NCBI GenBank assembly: GCA_900551715.1
Contig: URXG01000031.1
Location: forward strand, 1-25,710
From: an uncultured Blautia sp.
GTDB lineage: Bacteria; Bacillota; Clostridia; Lachnospirales; Lachnospiraceae
Reading direction: 5' to 3'
Length of the DNA stretch: 25,710 bases
The notes under the pieces were generated by a model. The model saw only the letters and a list, made by a program, of their open reading frames with translations, did not search any database and had not been told where the DNA came from. Shown piece after piece: positions 1 to 8,535 of the stretch (positions within the stretch are counted from its first letter, which is position 1; each line of letters opens with the position of its first letter). The translations under genes and the position numbers were made by a program.

Positions 1-1475
1 TATGGCAGCCAGAAAACTGTATCCAGTGTAACCGTTGTGCATATGTCTGCCCACATGCAGCAATCCGTCCGGTAGCACTGACAGAAGAAGAAGCTGCAAA
101 CGCTCCTGAAGGAATGACTACTCTGCCAATGACTGGTATGAAAGAATACAAATTCACAATGACTGTATCTGCTTATGACTGTACAGGTTGTGGATCCTGT
201 GCTAACGTTTGCCCAGGCAAAAAAGGTGCAAAAGCCCTTGCTATGGAAAACATGGAAGCAAACGCAGGACTTCAGAAATTCTTCGATTACGGGGTTGAAC
301 TTCCGGTTAAAGAAGAAGTTATTGCTAAATTCAAAGAAACAACAGTTAAGGGAAGCCAGTTCAAACAGCCTCTGCTTGAGTTCTCCGGAGCTTGTGCAGG
401 TTGTGGTGAGACTCCTTACGCAAAACTGATCACTCAGCTGTTCGGTGACAGAATGTACATTGCAAATGCTACAGGATGTTCCTCTATCTGGGGTAACTCT
501 TCACCGTCTACACCATACACAACCAACGCTAAAGGACAGGGTCCTGCATGGGCTAACTCACTGTTCGAAGACAACGCTGAGTTTGGTTATGGTATGCTTC
601 TTGCTCAGAGAGCTATCCGTGATGGCCTGAAAGCAAAAGTAGAAGCTGTTGTAGCTGATGGTAAAGACGAAGCAGTAAAAGAAGCTGGTCAGGAATGGCT
701 GGATACATTTGCTGTAGGAGCAACTAACGGTGCAGCAACAGACAAACTCATCGCAGCTCTGGAAGCATGCGGATGTGATGCAGCAAAAGAAATCCTTGCT
801 CAGAAAGATTATCTGTCCAAGAAATCCCAGTGGATCTTCGGTGGTGATGGATGGGCTTACGATATCGGATTCGGTGGTGTTGACCATGTTCTCGCAAGCG
901 GACGTGACATCAACGTAATGGTATTCGATACAGAAGTTTACTCCAACACAGGCGGACAGTCTTCCAAATCTACACCTACAGGTGCAATTGCTCAGTTCGC
1001 AGCTGGTGGTAAAGAAACTAAGAAGAAAGATATGGCTTCCATCGCAATGAGCTATGGTTATGTATACGTAGCACAGATCTCCATGGGTGCTGACTTCAAC
1101 CAGACTGTTAAAGCAATTGCTGAAGCAGAAGCTTATCCGGGACCATCCCTGATCATTGCTTATGCTCCATGTATCAACCATGGTATCAAGAAAGGTATGG
1201 CAAAAGCTCAGACAGAAGAAGAACTGGCAGTTAAATGTGGATATTGGCACAACTTCCGCTTCAACCCGGCAGCAGACAAGAAATTTGCTCTGGATTCCAA
1301 GACACCGGATATGGAGAACTATATGGACTTCCTGAACGGTGAGGTTCGTTACAATTCTCTGCAGCGTCAGAATCCTGAAAAAGCAGCAAGACTGTTTGCT
1401 AAGAACGAATCTGAAGCAAAAGCAAGATATGCATATCTGAATAAACTCGTAGCTATGTACGGCGAAGAAGAATAA
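1..1475 (+). CDS. nifJ: Pyruvate:ferredoxin (flavodoxin) oxidoreductase, C-terminal part (5' end outside window)
   Basis: This enzyme oxidatively decarboxylates pyruvate with CoA to acetyl-CoA, CO2 and reduced ferredoxin in the cytoplasm, a central reaction of anaerobic fermenters. The reading frame is open from base 3, upstream of the first ATG at 114, so the gene starts outside the window; about 490 of the usual roughly 1180 residues are present. Two ferredoxin motifs are visible: CIQCNRCAYVCP, encoded around bases 18-53, and CTGCGSCANVCP, around 180-215. They are followed by the CAGCGETPYAKL motif of the cluster next to the thiamine site. The thiamine-diphosphate binding stretch GDGWAYDIGFGG, followed by NTGGQSSKSTPTGA, is encoded near 843-990. 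The gene ends with TAA at 1473-1475 and a strong terminator follows, so it is transcriptionally separate from the next genes. The family assignment is very secure. Confidence 0.97.
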   Translation, partial: WQPENCIQCNRCAYVCPHAAIRPVALTEEEAANAPEGMTTLPMTGMKEYKFTMTVSAYDCTGCGSCANVCPGKKGAKALAMENMEANAGLQKFFDYGVELPVKEEVIAKFKETTVKGSQFKQPLLEFSGACAGCGETPYAKLITQLFGDRMYIANATGCSSIWGNSSPSTPYTTNAKGQGPAWANSLFEDNAEFGYGMLLAQRAIRDGLKAKVEAVVADGKDEAVKEAGQEWLDTFAVGATNGAATDKLIAALEACGCDAAKEILAQKDYLSKKSQWIFGGDGWAYDIGFGGVDHVLASGRDINVMVFDTEVYSNTGGQSSKSTPTGAIAQFAAGGKETKKKDMASIAMSYGYVYVAQISMGADFNQTVKAIAEAEAYPGPSLIIAYAPCINHGIKKGMAKAQTEEELAVKCGYWHNFRFNPAADKKFALDSKTPDMENYMDFLNGEVRYNSLQRQNPEKAARLFAKNESEAKARYAYLNKLVAMYGEEE

Positions 1476-1488
1476 TTCGGATTGTCAG

Positions 1489-1520
1489 GCCGTGGTACTT
1501 TATGTACCGCGGCTTTTTTT
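1489..1520 (+). terminator. Rho-independent terminator after the pyruvate:ferredoxin oxidoreductase gene
   Basis: A 10-bp stem (GCCGTGGTAC at 1489-1498 with GTACCGCGGC at 1504-1513, one G-U pair) with a 5-nt loop is followed directly by seven T residues. It lies 13 bases after the stop codon. A TATAAT at 1523-1528, just after the T run, could be the -10 box for the downstream yfhO-like gene, but no convincing -35 box is visible because that position falls inside the hairpin. Confidence 0.93.
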
Positions 1521-1553
1521 AATATAATCCGAATTTTAGAGAGAATTTAAAAT

Positions 1554-4337
1554 ATGAAAAAAATAACATCAAAAACAAAAAATGCTGATTTTTACCTGGT
1601 TTATACACTGACCTTTCTTGCATTGTCACTTTTTTTGTTCCTGCAGTTTTATCTGAATGGGAAATCTCTGGTATGGAAACACGATGGGGTACCTCAGCAT
1701 CTGAATTCTTTGTCTTATTATGGAGAATATTTGAGAGGGATACTGTATTCTCTGTTTGTTGAACATAAATGTAAAATTCCTATGTGGGACATGCATATCG
1801 GCTATGGTTCCGATATCCTGACTACACTTCATTATTATGTAATCGGAGATCCACTTACGTTGCTGTCTGTACTGGTAAAACCGGAACATACAGAAAAACT
1901 TTACGAATTTCTGATCTTCCTGCGAATCTATTTGGCTGGAATCACATTCAGCAGATATGCTTTTTATCACAAAAATTCCAAACAGGCTGTATTTATGGGG
2001 ACAATGATCTACATTTTTGCAGGCTGGACAATTTATGCTTCCATGAAGCATCCTTATTTTTCCAATCCAATGATCTATCTTCCTCTGATCCTTATGGGGA
2101 TCGACAAGATTTATCGGAAGGAAAAACCTTATATTTTTATATGGTCTGTAGCACTGGCAGGATTTTCCAATTTCTACTTCTTTTATATGCTGGGAATTTT
2201 TATGGTGCTTTATGCTGTGTTCCGTTTCTTTGAACAGTTTCAGGACCGTTCTCTGAAAAACATCAGTAAATGGCTGGGAATTTTTGCTGTTTATTCTGTG
2301 ATCGCGGTACTGATCGCAGCAGTGGTTTTGCTTCCGGTGATTCTGCCGGTATTTGGAACAGACCGGTTCAAAGCGGAGAATTACGTGCCGCTTTTTTATG
2401 ACAGAATTTATTACGAAAAATATCTTGGATGTCTGATCGGCGAAAATATGATCCAGTGGGGAGTGGCTGGTTATTCGGCTGTTTCACTGGCAGGCGTGTT
2501 TGTTTTATTCAGCAGAAGAAAGAAGTACAGAACTCTGAAAGCCGGTTTTGTGATGCTGAATCTGTTTCTTCTTCTTCCTTTTGCAGGACATGTGTTGAAT
2601 GGTTTTTCATACGTGTCCAACCGGTGGATCTGGGCATATGGAATGCTGATAGCTTATATCTTTGTAAAAATATATCCGGACCTTTTTACTTTGACATTAA
2701 AAGAAAAAAGGAGAATGTTTGTGATTTCACTGGTGTACTGTGGGCTGGCTCTTTTCTGGAATGCCTCCAGAACACAAAGAAATCTGATGGCAGTTCTTAT
2801 ACTGAGTATTTCTGTTTTTGTGATACTGACCTATGGAACTGTTTTTGTAAAAAAGAAAAATCTCACGATCATGCTTTCAGGACTTCTTATTACCGGAATC
2901 GGATTTAATATTTATTATCAATACTCACTTGAAAAAGATTATCTGTCAGAATTTGCAGAACAGGGCGAGGCAATGAGCAAACTGGAAGCAGGCACAGATC
3001 TTGCTGTTCTGGATGCAGGAGATGATTCACTTTATCGATATGACCAGATGGATGCGCTTTCCTGTGAAAATTCTTCCATGCATATGGGGACCAATGGAAC
3101 TGCCTATTATTTCAGCGTGGCAAGTGAGAGTATTGGCAGATTTTTTGATGAAATGTATCTGAATACGCCCTGGGAACAGCATTATGAGAATCTGGACAGC
3201 CGAACTATTCTGGACAGACTGGCTGCTGTGAAGTATTTTGTAGTAGATAAGAATGGAAATCGCTATCTTCCCTATGGTTTTACAGAAGTGAAGGGAGAAT
3301 CCAAAAAAGAAAAGAAAGAATACAAAGCCTATCGGAACAATATAGAACTGCCCCTGGGATACACTTACGATTCTTATATTCCCAGGTCAGAATATGAAAA
3401 GATGTCTGTCACAGAAAAACAGCAGGCACTTTTGCAGGGGGTGGTGATGGAGGACAGTTTTCTGCCGGAAACAGAACCGGTATATAATGACAAAGAACTG
3501 TCTTACCGGATGATCGCAGGTAAAGGTGTGAAAGTAAAAGACGGAAAAATTACTGTGACCAAAGAGAACGCCATTTTGAAACTGGTGTTTCATGGGCTCA
3601 GTGACAGCGAAACTTATCTTGTGACAGAGAATCTGAACTATGACGGTTTATCGCCCAGAGAACTGATCAGTGACAAAAAATGGGAAAAAATGACTCCTTA
3701 TAAGCAGAATCAGGTTCTTTATGAAAATAATAACTGGCGTTACTGGAAAGAAAGTCAGAAAGCTTCTATCAAGGTAAGTGGAAACTTTCCTGCCAAAACT
3801 ATACGTATTTTTACGGATAAATACAATGCATACAGCGGCAAACACAATTTTCTCTGTAATACCGGTTATGACAAAAATAACAGAACTTCCATTATGCTGA
3901 CCTTTGAAAATACAGGAGTTTATACTTTTGACAGCATCAAAGTCATCAGTCAGCCAGTGAAGGAACTGGATACCCAGACAGAAAAACTGAAACAGGAAAC
4001 TCTGGAAGATGTGAAATTGGTAACGAATGGACTGGAAGGAAAAATTTCTGTATCAGAACCAAAGGTACTTCTGATCGCTCTGCCATACAGCAAAGGGTTC
4101 AAAGCTTATGTAGACGGAAAAGAAACAGAGCTTAAGGAGGCGGATACCATGTATATGGCACTGGAACTGGAACCAGGAGAACATGAGATCCGGCTTACCT
4201 ACTGTACACCTTACCTGCCTGCAGGCTTCAGCTTGACTTGTATCGGTATCCTGTGCTACAGTGTTGTGGTACTGAAAAACAGAAAGAAAAGGACTGCTGC
4301 GAAGGTTGTTGAGCAGTTACAGAAAAGAGGAAGATAA
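1554..4337 (+). CDS. YfhO-family multi-pass membrane glycosyltransferase
   Basis: This is a 927-residue membrane protein of the YfhO family. In Bacillus subtilis, YfhO transfers GlcNAc from undecaprenyl phosphate to lipoteichoic acid on the outer face of the membrane. Roughly the first 460 residues carry about a dozen hydrophobic segments, with an extracytoplasmic loop containing HDGVPQHLNSL near residue 43. A long soluble region follows (about residues 470-885), and one last hydrophobic segment (PAGFSLTCIGILCYSVVVL) lies near the C-terminus. The length is somewhat greater than B. subtilis YfhO. The start at 1554 has a weak purine-rich site (AGAGAGA) upstream. The stop codon overlaps the next start (TAATG at 4335-4339), so it is co-translated with the glycosyltransferase that would supply its lipid-linked sugar. 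The exact acceptor (lipoteichoic acid or another envelope polymer) is inferred. Confidence 0.85.
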   Translation: MKKITSKTKNADFYLVYTLTFLALSLFLFLQFYLNGKSLVWKHDGVPQHLNSLSYYGEYLRGILYSLFVEHKCKIPMWDMHIGYGSDILTTLHYYVIGDPLTLLSVLVKPEHTEKLYEFLIFLRIYLAGITFSRYAFYHKNSKQAVFMGTMIYIFAGWTIYASMKHPYFSNPMIYLPLILMGIDKIYRKEKPYIFIWSVALAGFSNFYFFYMLGIFMVLYAVFRFFEQFQDRSLKNISKWLGIFAVYSVIAVLIAAVVLLPVILPVFGTDRFKAENYVPLFYDRIYYEKYLGCLIGENMIQWGVAGYSAVSLAGVFVLFSRRKKYRTLKAGFVMLNLFLLLPFAGHVLNGFSYVSNRWIWAYGMLIAYIFVKIYPDLFTLTLKEKRRMFVISLVYCGLALFWNASRTQRNLMAVLILSISVFVILTYGTVFVKKKNLTIMLSGLLITGIGFNIYYQYSLEKDYLSEFAEQGEAMSKLEAGTDLAVLDAGDDSLYRYDQMDALSCENSSMHMGTNGTAYYFSVASESIGRFFDEMYLNTPWEQHYENLDSRTILDRLAAVKYFVVDKNGNRYLPYGFTEVKGESKKEKKEYKAYRNNIELPLGYTYDSYIPRSEYEKMSVTEKQQALLQGVVMEDSFLPETEPVYNDKELSYRMIAGKGVKVKDGKITVTKENAILKLVFHGLSDSETYLVTENLNYDGLSPRELISDKKWEKMTPYKQNQVLYENNNWRYWKESQKASIKVSGNFPAKTIRIFTDKYNAYSGKHNFLCNTGYDKNNRTSIMLTFENTGVYTFDSIKVISQPVKELDTQTEKLKQETLEDVKLVTNGLEGKISVSEPKVLLIALPYSKGFKAYVDGKETELKEADTMYMALELEPGEHEIRLTYCTPYLPAGFSLTCIGILCYSVVVLKNRKKRTAAKVVEQLQKRGR

Positions 4338-5293
4338 TGAGTTTGTTATCAGTAGTAATTCCTGCCTACAATGAAGAACTGATGGTGGGAAAAACCTGCA
4401 GGGTACTCCATGATATACTGACAAAAGCAGGAATCAGATATGAACTTGTTTTGGTAAACGATGGATCAAAGGACAGAACCTGGGAAGAAATCCAGGCTGC
4501 CGGAAAAAAGGATCAGCATATTCTGGGCGTACATTTTTCCCGCAACTTCGGAAAAGAATCTGCTGTTTTTGCAGGCATGGCACAGACAACGGGAGATGTG
4601 GTAGCAGTAATGGACTGTGATCTTCAGCATCCGCCGGAAGTTCTTCTGGAAATGTATCACAAATGGGAAGAAGGCTACCAGGTCATAGAAGGCATCAAGA
4701 AGAGCAGAGGAAAAGAAAGTTTTCTTCACAAAGAAAGTGCAGGATTTTTTTATGGAATCATGTCCCGGATTACCAGAATTGACATGCAGAACACTTCGGA
4801 CTTTAAAATGTTGGACCGCCAGGTGGTAAATACGATTCTTTCCATGCCGGAAAGAAATATGTTTTTCCGGGCAACCACTTCCTGGGTAGGATACAGGACT
4901 ACCTATGTGGAATTTGAGGTAAGAGAGAGGGAAGCAGGGGAATCTAAGTGGTCCACCTGGTCCCTGGTTAAATATGCATTTACAAATATTGTTGCATTTA
5001 CAACGATTCCCCTTCAGTTTGTAACTGTTGGGGGAGGCATTTGTTTTCTGTGTTCCCTGATTCTTATGATTTATTCTCTGGTGCAGTATTTTACCGGACA
5101 TGCGATAGAAGGTTACACTACCATACTGTTGGTAATGCTTCTTCTGGGAAGTGCAGTGATGCTCAGCCTGGGTATTATCGGATATTATATGGCGAAGATC
5201 TATGAAGAAGTAAAGCATAGACCAAGATATATTATTTCACAGATTGTCCGGGGAAACCAGGATGCAACTGAAAATACGAAACATGATATATGA
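4337..5293 (+). CDS. Polyprenyl-phosphate glycosyltransferase, GT2 family (CsbB/GtrB-like)
   Basis: This 318-residue protein fits the family that loads a sugar from a nucleotide donor onto undecaprenyl phosphate at the inner face of the membrane (DPM1/GtrB/CsbB type). The N-terminal GT-A domain begins SLLSVVIPAYNE and has LVNDGSKDRTWE near residues 40-50 and the acidic metal/donor motif MDCDLQHPPE near residue 95. Two hydrophobic helices lie near residues 230-255 and 265-292, as in CsbB-type enzymes. The start codon overlaps the yfhO-like stop by one base. Together with the upstream YfhO-like protein and the downstream GtrA-like flippase it forms a complete three-part extracytoplasmic glycosylation system. 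The sugar cannot be read from the sequence; GlcNAc is the precedent in Bacillus. Confidence 0.92.
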   Translation: MSLLSVVIPAYNEELMVGKTCRVLHDILTKAGIRYELVLVNDGSKDRTWEEIQAAGKKDQHILGVHFSRNFGKESAVFAGMAQTTGDVVAVMDCDLQHPPEVLLEMYHKWEEGYQVIEGIKKSRGKESFLHKESAGFFYGIMSRITRIDMQNTSDFKMLDRQVVNTILSMPERNMFFRATTSWVGYRTTYVEFEVREREAGESKWSTWSLVKYAFTNIVAFTTIPLQFVTVGGGICFLCSLILMIYSLVQYFTGHAIEGYTTILLVMLLLGSAVMLSLGIIGYYMAKIYEEVKHRPRYIISQIVRGNQDATENTKHDI

Positions 5294-5307
5294 CAGGAGA
5301 AAAAGTA

Positions 5308-5748
5308 ATGAAAAAGCTGACAGGAATTTTCTGGAAGTGTTATAATAATGATATTCTGCGGTATATTTTCTGGGGAGGGTGTACCACACTGGTTAACCTG
5401 ATCTCTTTTTATATATTACGCAAATGTCATCTGGGACTGAATACAGCAAATGTGTTTTCCATTATCCTGGCGATCCTGTTTGCTTATATGGTGAATTCCA
5501 GGTTTGTATTCCAGGACAAATGCGAGACCCTGAAAGACCATATCCAGCCTTTTGTTAAGTTTATCAGTGCCCGTCTGGTAAGCATGGTTGTGGAAGTTGG
5601 AGGCGTGTGGCTTCTGGTAGAAGTAATGGGACTGAATGACATGATCGGTAAATTTATCACTCAATTTATCGTTATGGCGCTGAACTATCTGTTTAGTAAA
5701 TTTTTTGTATTTACAACAGGAAAATCAAAAGAAAGTGAGACAAAATGA
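5308..5748 (+). CDS. GtrA-family membrane protein (lipid-linked sugar flippase, GtcA-like)
   Basis: This small membrane protein of 146 residues has four hydrophobic segments, typical of GtrA/GtcA proteins that are thought to flip polyprenyl-phosphate sugars to the outer face of the membrane. The characteristic N-terminal pattern is seen (LRYIFWGGCTTLVNLISFYI, then NSRFVFQ), and the C-terminal segment NYLFSKFFVFTT is also typical. The frame also has an ATG at 5290, overlapping the preceding stop, but the ATG at 5308 is preferred because AGGAG lies at 5295-5299 with 8-nt spacing and the protein then begins MKKLTGIFWK. The stop overlaps the cobT start as ATGA at 5745-5748, so glycosylation and cobalamin genes are in one transcript. 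Only the choice of start is uncertain. Confidence 0.87.
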   Translation: MKKLTGIFWKCYNNDILRYIFWGGCTTLVNLISFYILRKCHLGLNTANVFSIILAILFAYMVNSRFVFQDKCETLKDHIQPFVKFISARLVSMVVEVGGVWLLVEVMGLNDMIGKFITQFIVMALNYLFSKFFVFTTGKSKESETK

Positions 5749-6797
5749 CATTAGAAGAGATTTTAAAACAGATCAGACCACTGAACAAAGAAGCTATGGA
5801 AAGTGCAGGAAAACGCTGGGACAGCATTGCAAAACCACTTCATTCCCTTGGAAAGATGGAAGATCTGGTGATCCAGATCGCAGGAATCCAGGAAACACCG
5901 GATATTTCTGTCAAAAAACGTGCTCTGGTTTCCATGTGTGCGGATAACGGAGTCGTAGAAGAAGGAGTTACCCAGACAGGACAGGAAGTAACAGCCATTG
6001 TAGCTGAAAACTTCCTAAGTGGCGATACTTCTGCCTGTGTTATGTGCAGACAGTGTGGAACAGATGTATTTCCTGTAGATGTGGGAATGGTTGTAAATAC
6101 AAAAGTACCTACAGACCTGAAAGTGGCTATGGGAACCAAAAACATGACAAAAGAACCTGCAATGACCAGAGAAGAAGCTATCAAAGGGCTGGAGGCAGGT
6201 ATCGAAATGGTCAGAAGACTGAAAGAAAAGGGATATACACTTCTGGCAACAGGTGAAATGGGAATCGGCAATACCACTACCAGCAGTGCAGTGGCTTCTG
6301 TCCTTCTGAATGAGCCTGTAGAAAAAATGACAGGACGTGGAGCAGGACTTTCCAGTGAAGGTCTGAACCGTAAGATCGCAGCAATCGAGAAAGCAGTAGA
6401 AGTAAATAAACCAGATCCTTCCGATGCTATTGATGTACTGGCAAAGGTAGGAGGATTTGACATTGCAGGTATGGCAGGGGTGTTTCTTGGAGGAGCTGCT
6501 CTTAGAGTACCGGTAGTGATCGATGGATTTATTTCCTGTGTATCTGCCCTTATTGCAAAAAAAATCTGTCCTACAGCAGGGGATTATATGATCGCTTCCC
6601 ACGTTTCCAAAGAACCGGCAGCCAAACTACTCCTGGAAGCACTGGAGAAAGAAGCAGTGATCCATGGAGATATGTGTCTGGGAGAAGGCAGCGGTGCAGT
6701 AGCACTTTTCCCTTATATTGATATGGGAATTGCTGTTTATGAATCCATGAGTACATTTGAGGATATTCATGTAGAACAGTATGAGGAGCTGAAATAA
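5745..6797 (+). CDS. cobT: Nicotinate-nucleotide:dimethylbenzimidazole phosphoribosyltransferase
   Basis: CobT activates the lower-ligand base of cobalamin by moving phosphoribose from nicotinate mononucleotide onto dimethylbenzimidazole (or, in many anaerobes, other benzimidazoles or purines), giving the alpha-ribazole phosphate used by CobS. At 350 residues it has the usual family length. Visible motifs are CADNGVVEEGVTQTG (residues 65-79), GEMGIGNTTTSSA (170-182), TGRGAGL (196-202) and LGEGSGA (312-318), whose Glu314 aligns with the catalytic glutamate of Salmonella CobT. It starts inside the gtrA-like stop codon (ATGA), and the CobU-like gene follows after 2 bases. No cobalamin riboswitch precedes it, so the operon is probably expressed from the promoter upstream of the glycosylation cassette. 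Confidence 0.96.
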   Translation: MTLEEILKQIRPLNKEAMESAGKRWDSIAKPLHSLGKMEDLVIQIAGIQETPDISVKKRALVSMCADNGVVEEGVTQTGQEVTAIVAENFLSGDTSACVMCRQCGTDVFPVDVGMVVNTKVPTDLKVAMGTKNMTKEPAMTREEAIKGLEAGIEMVRRLKEKGYTLLATGEMGIGNTTTSSAVASVLLNEPVEKMTGRGAGLSSEGLNRKIAAIEKAVEVNKPDPSDAIDVLAKVGGFDIAGMAGVFLGGAALRVPVVIDGFISCVSALIAKKICPTAGDYMIASHVSKEPAAKLLLEALEKEAVIHGDMCLGEGSGAVALFPYIDMGIAVYESMSTFEDIHVEQYEELK

Positions 6798-6799
6798 AA

Positions 6800-7351
6800 A
6801 TGATGATCCTTGTAACGGGAGGCAGTGGCAGTGGCAAGTCTGCTTTTGCAGAAGACTGTGTGCTGGCTCTTGGAGAAAAAAAGAGAATTTATATTGCAAC
6901 AATGTTTCCTTTTGATGAAGAAAGCAAAAAACGTGTTGCCCGTCACAGAAACATGCGTAAAGGTAAGGGATTTGAGACGGTGGAATGTTATGCAGGTCTT
7001 AAGAATGTACGGATAGATAAGAACAGTACGGTCCTTCTGGAATGTATGTCCAATCTTGTGGCAAACGAAATGTTTCAGGAATCCGGTGCCGGAGAAAATA
7101 CAGTAAATGCAGTGATGGAAGGGATTAGAAGCCTCAGGGAACAGACAGGAGATCTGGTGATTGTTACCAATGAGATTTTTTCAGAGGCAGCCAGATACGA
7201 AGGAGAAACAGAAACCTATCAGAGATATCTGGGAGAGATCAACCAGAAACTTGCAGTTCTTTCAGATCAGGTGGTGGAGGTGGTCTATGGTATTCCTGTG
7301 TATCACAAACAGGAGCTGGCGCCCCTTGATTTTGAAAAAATACATAAATAA
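6800..7351 (+). CDS. cobU: CobU-family adenosylcobinamide kinase/guanylyltransferase (long paralogue)
   Basis: CobU phosphorylates adenosylcobinamide and transfers GMP to it, making AdoCbi-GDP for CobS. The 183-residue protein has the Walker A motif GGSGSGKS (residues 7-14), YIAT (31-34), the RHR segment with His49 at the position of the guanylylated histidine, and LLECMSNLVANEMF (79-92). The C-terminal half departs from the family: VTNEIF (122-127) is followed by SEAARYEG in place of the usual G-x-GIVP stretch, although NQKLA (148-152) is kept. A second, shorter CobU-like protein at 8155 has the reverse pattern. GAGGAG at 6783-6788 is the likely ribosome binding site; a second ATG lies at 6803. 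Family membership is secure, but whether it does both reactions alone is open. Confidence 0.9.
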   Translation: MMILVTGGSGSGKSAFAEDCVLALGEKKRIYIATMFPFDEESKKRVARHRNMRKGKGFETVECYAGLKNVRIDKNSTVLLECMSNLVANEMFQESGAGENTVNAVMEGIRSLREQTGDLVIVTNEIFSEAARYEGETETYQRYLGEINQKLAVLSDQVVEVVYGIPVYHKQELAPLDFEKIHK

Positions 7352-7365
7352 GAGAGGACTTTCTG

Positions 7366-8142
7366 ATGAAAAGTTTATGGAACAGTTTTAAGATTGCATT
7401 TGCCATGTTTTCCAAGATTCCTGTGCCTCAGGCGGACTGGAGTAAAGAAAACATGAAATACATGTTCTGCTTTTTTCCCTTTATCGGAGCAGTGATCGGA
7501 GCAGTATCTCTCCTTGTGGCAAGAGCAGGCTGGTATTTTGGATTTGGAAATGGTTTCCTCACTATGGTGCTGGTAATGGTGCCAGTGGTGATCACAGGTG
7601 GAATCCATGTGGACGGACTTCTGGATACTTCGGATGCTTTAAGCTCCTGGCGTGACAGAGAGAAACGTCTGGAGATTCTGAAGGATTCTCATGCAGGTGC
7701 ATTTGCTGTTATTACAGCCTGCGTCTATTTTATGGCATTTTATGGTGGATACAGCCAGATCAGTGACAACTGGCAGGCAATCTGCATTATGGCACTGGGA
7801 TTCTGCATGTCCAGATGTTTTTCCGGTCTTGGGGTCTTAAGCCTTCCCAAGGCGAATGCTTCCGGTACAGTAGCTGAATTTTCCCGTAAAGCAGAGGATC
7901 GTCCGGTGCGTATTACATTAATCATTTATCTGATTTTTCTTTTTGGAGGAGCAGTGTACATCCGGCCGGTATGGGGCGTAGCTGTCTGTGCGACAGCCGT
8001 TCTTGTGTTTATGTTTTACAGATACAAAGCCATGAAATATTTTGGAGGGACAACAGGAGATCTTTCCGGATACTTCCTCTGTCTCTGCGAAGTCTGGATG
8101 GTGCTGGTGCTGGCAGTGGTAACCACTGTATTTCCGGCATAA
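7366..8142 (+). CDS. cobS: Adenosylcobinamide-GDP ribazoletransferase (cobalamin synthase)
   Basis: CobS is the integral membrane enzyme that joins adenosylcobinamide-GDP to alpha-ribazole (phosphate), completing the nucleotide loop. The 258-residue protein has the usual length, about six hydrophobic segments, the family signature HVDGLLDTSDAL (residues 81-92) with its metal-binding aspartates, and KDSHAGAFAV (106-115). GAGAGGA at 7352-7358 is the ribosome binding site with 7-nt spacing. It sits between two CobU-like genes and is followed by a CobC-type phosphatase, which gives the full late pathway. Confidence 0.96.
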   Translation: MKSLWNSFKIAFAMFSKIPVPQADWSKENMKYMFCFFPFIGAVIGAVSLLVARAGWYFGFGNGFLTMVLVMVPVVITGGIHVDGLLDTSDALSSWRDREKRLEILKDSHAGAFAVITACVYFMAFYGGYSQISDNWQAICIMALGFCMSRCFSGLGVLSLPKANASGTVAEFSRKAEDRPVRITLIIYLIFLFGGAVYIRPVWGVAVCATAVLVFMFYRYKAMKYFGGTTGDLSGYFLCLCEVWMVLVLAVVTTVFPA

Positions 8143-8154
8143 AGGAGGAAGATT

Positions 8155-8535
8155 ATGGAAATGATCATAGGTGGAGCTTTTCAGGGCAAAAGTTCTCTTG
8201 CAGAATCAAAATATCCGGATATCCGCTGGGTAAAGGGTGCAGAGGCAGACTGGGAAGCTATCAGCAATGCAAAAGGAATTCTGGGATTCCATGAATATAT
8301 CCGAAAAGAACTGAAAGAAGGCAGGGAGGTAACCTCTCTTGCAAAAGATCTGATCCAGGCGAATCCAGATGTAGTGATCGTGTCAGACGAAGTAGGATAT
8401 GGGGTAGTTCCCATAGATGCTTTTGACCGGAAATACCGGGAGGCAGTAGGAAGAGTGTGTACAGAACTTGCAGGATACAGTCACAGAGTAACAAGAGTAG
8501 CCTGCGGAATCGGGATGGTGATCAAAGATGCTTAA
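8155..8535 (+). CDS. Short CobU-like P-loop protein (126 residues)
   Basis: This is a second CobU-family protein, only 126 residues against about 180 for standard CobU. It has the Walker A motif GGAFQGKS (residues 6-13), SDEVGYGVVPIDAFDRKYRE (77-96) and a C-terminal VACGIGMVIK, all close to the C-terminal half of classical CobU. It lacks the IATS strand, the R/H-H-(R/K) segment with the guanylylated histidine, and the central LLEC-x-N stretch. Those are present in the long paralogue at 6800, so the two proteins look complementary. A strong AAAGGAGG at 8141-8148 precedes the start, and the 3' end overlaps the phosphatase gene by 8 bases. It may be a kinase-only enzyme, a partner subunit of the long CobU, or a diverged paralogue. 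The family call is good; the function is inferred. Confidence 0.82.
   Translation: MEMIIGGAFQGKSSLAESKYPDIRWVKGAEADWEAISNAKGILGFHEYIRKELKEGREVTSLAKDLIQANPDVVIVSDEVGYGVVPIDAFDRKYREAVGRVCTELAGYSHRVTRVACGIGMVIKDA

Noticed and set aside
558..1250. Long open frame on the minus strand opposite the pyruvate:ferredoxin oxidoreductase gene (230 codons).
   Set aside because: It is antisense to a highly conserved gene, is rich in Cys, Ser and Phe as expected for a shadow frame, and has no recognisable domain.
5745..6797. Possible cobalamin riboswitch controlling the cob operon.
   Set aside because: There is no room: cobT begins inside the stop codon of the previous gene, and the gap before the yfhO-like gene is only about 80 bases and is occupied by a terminator.
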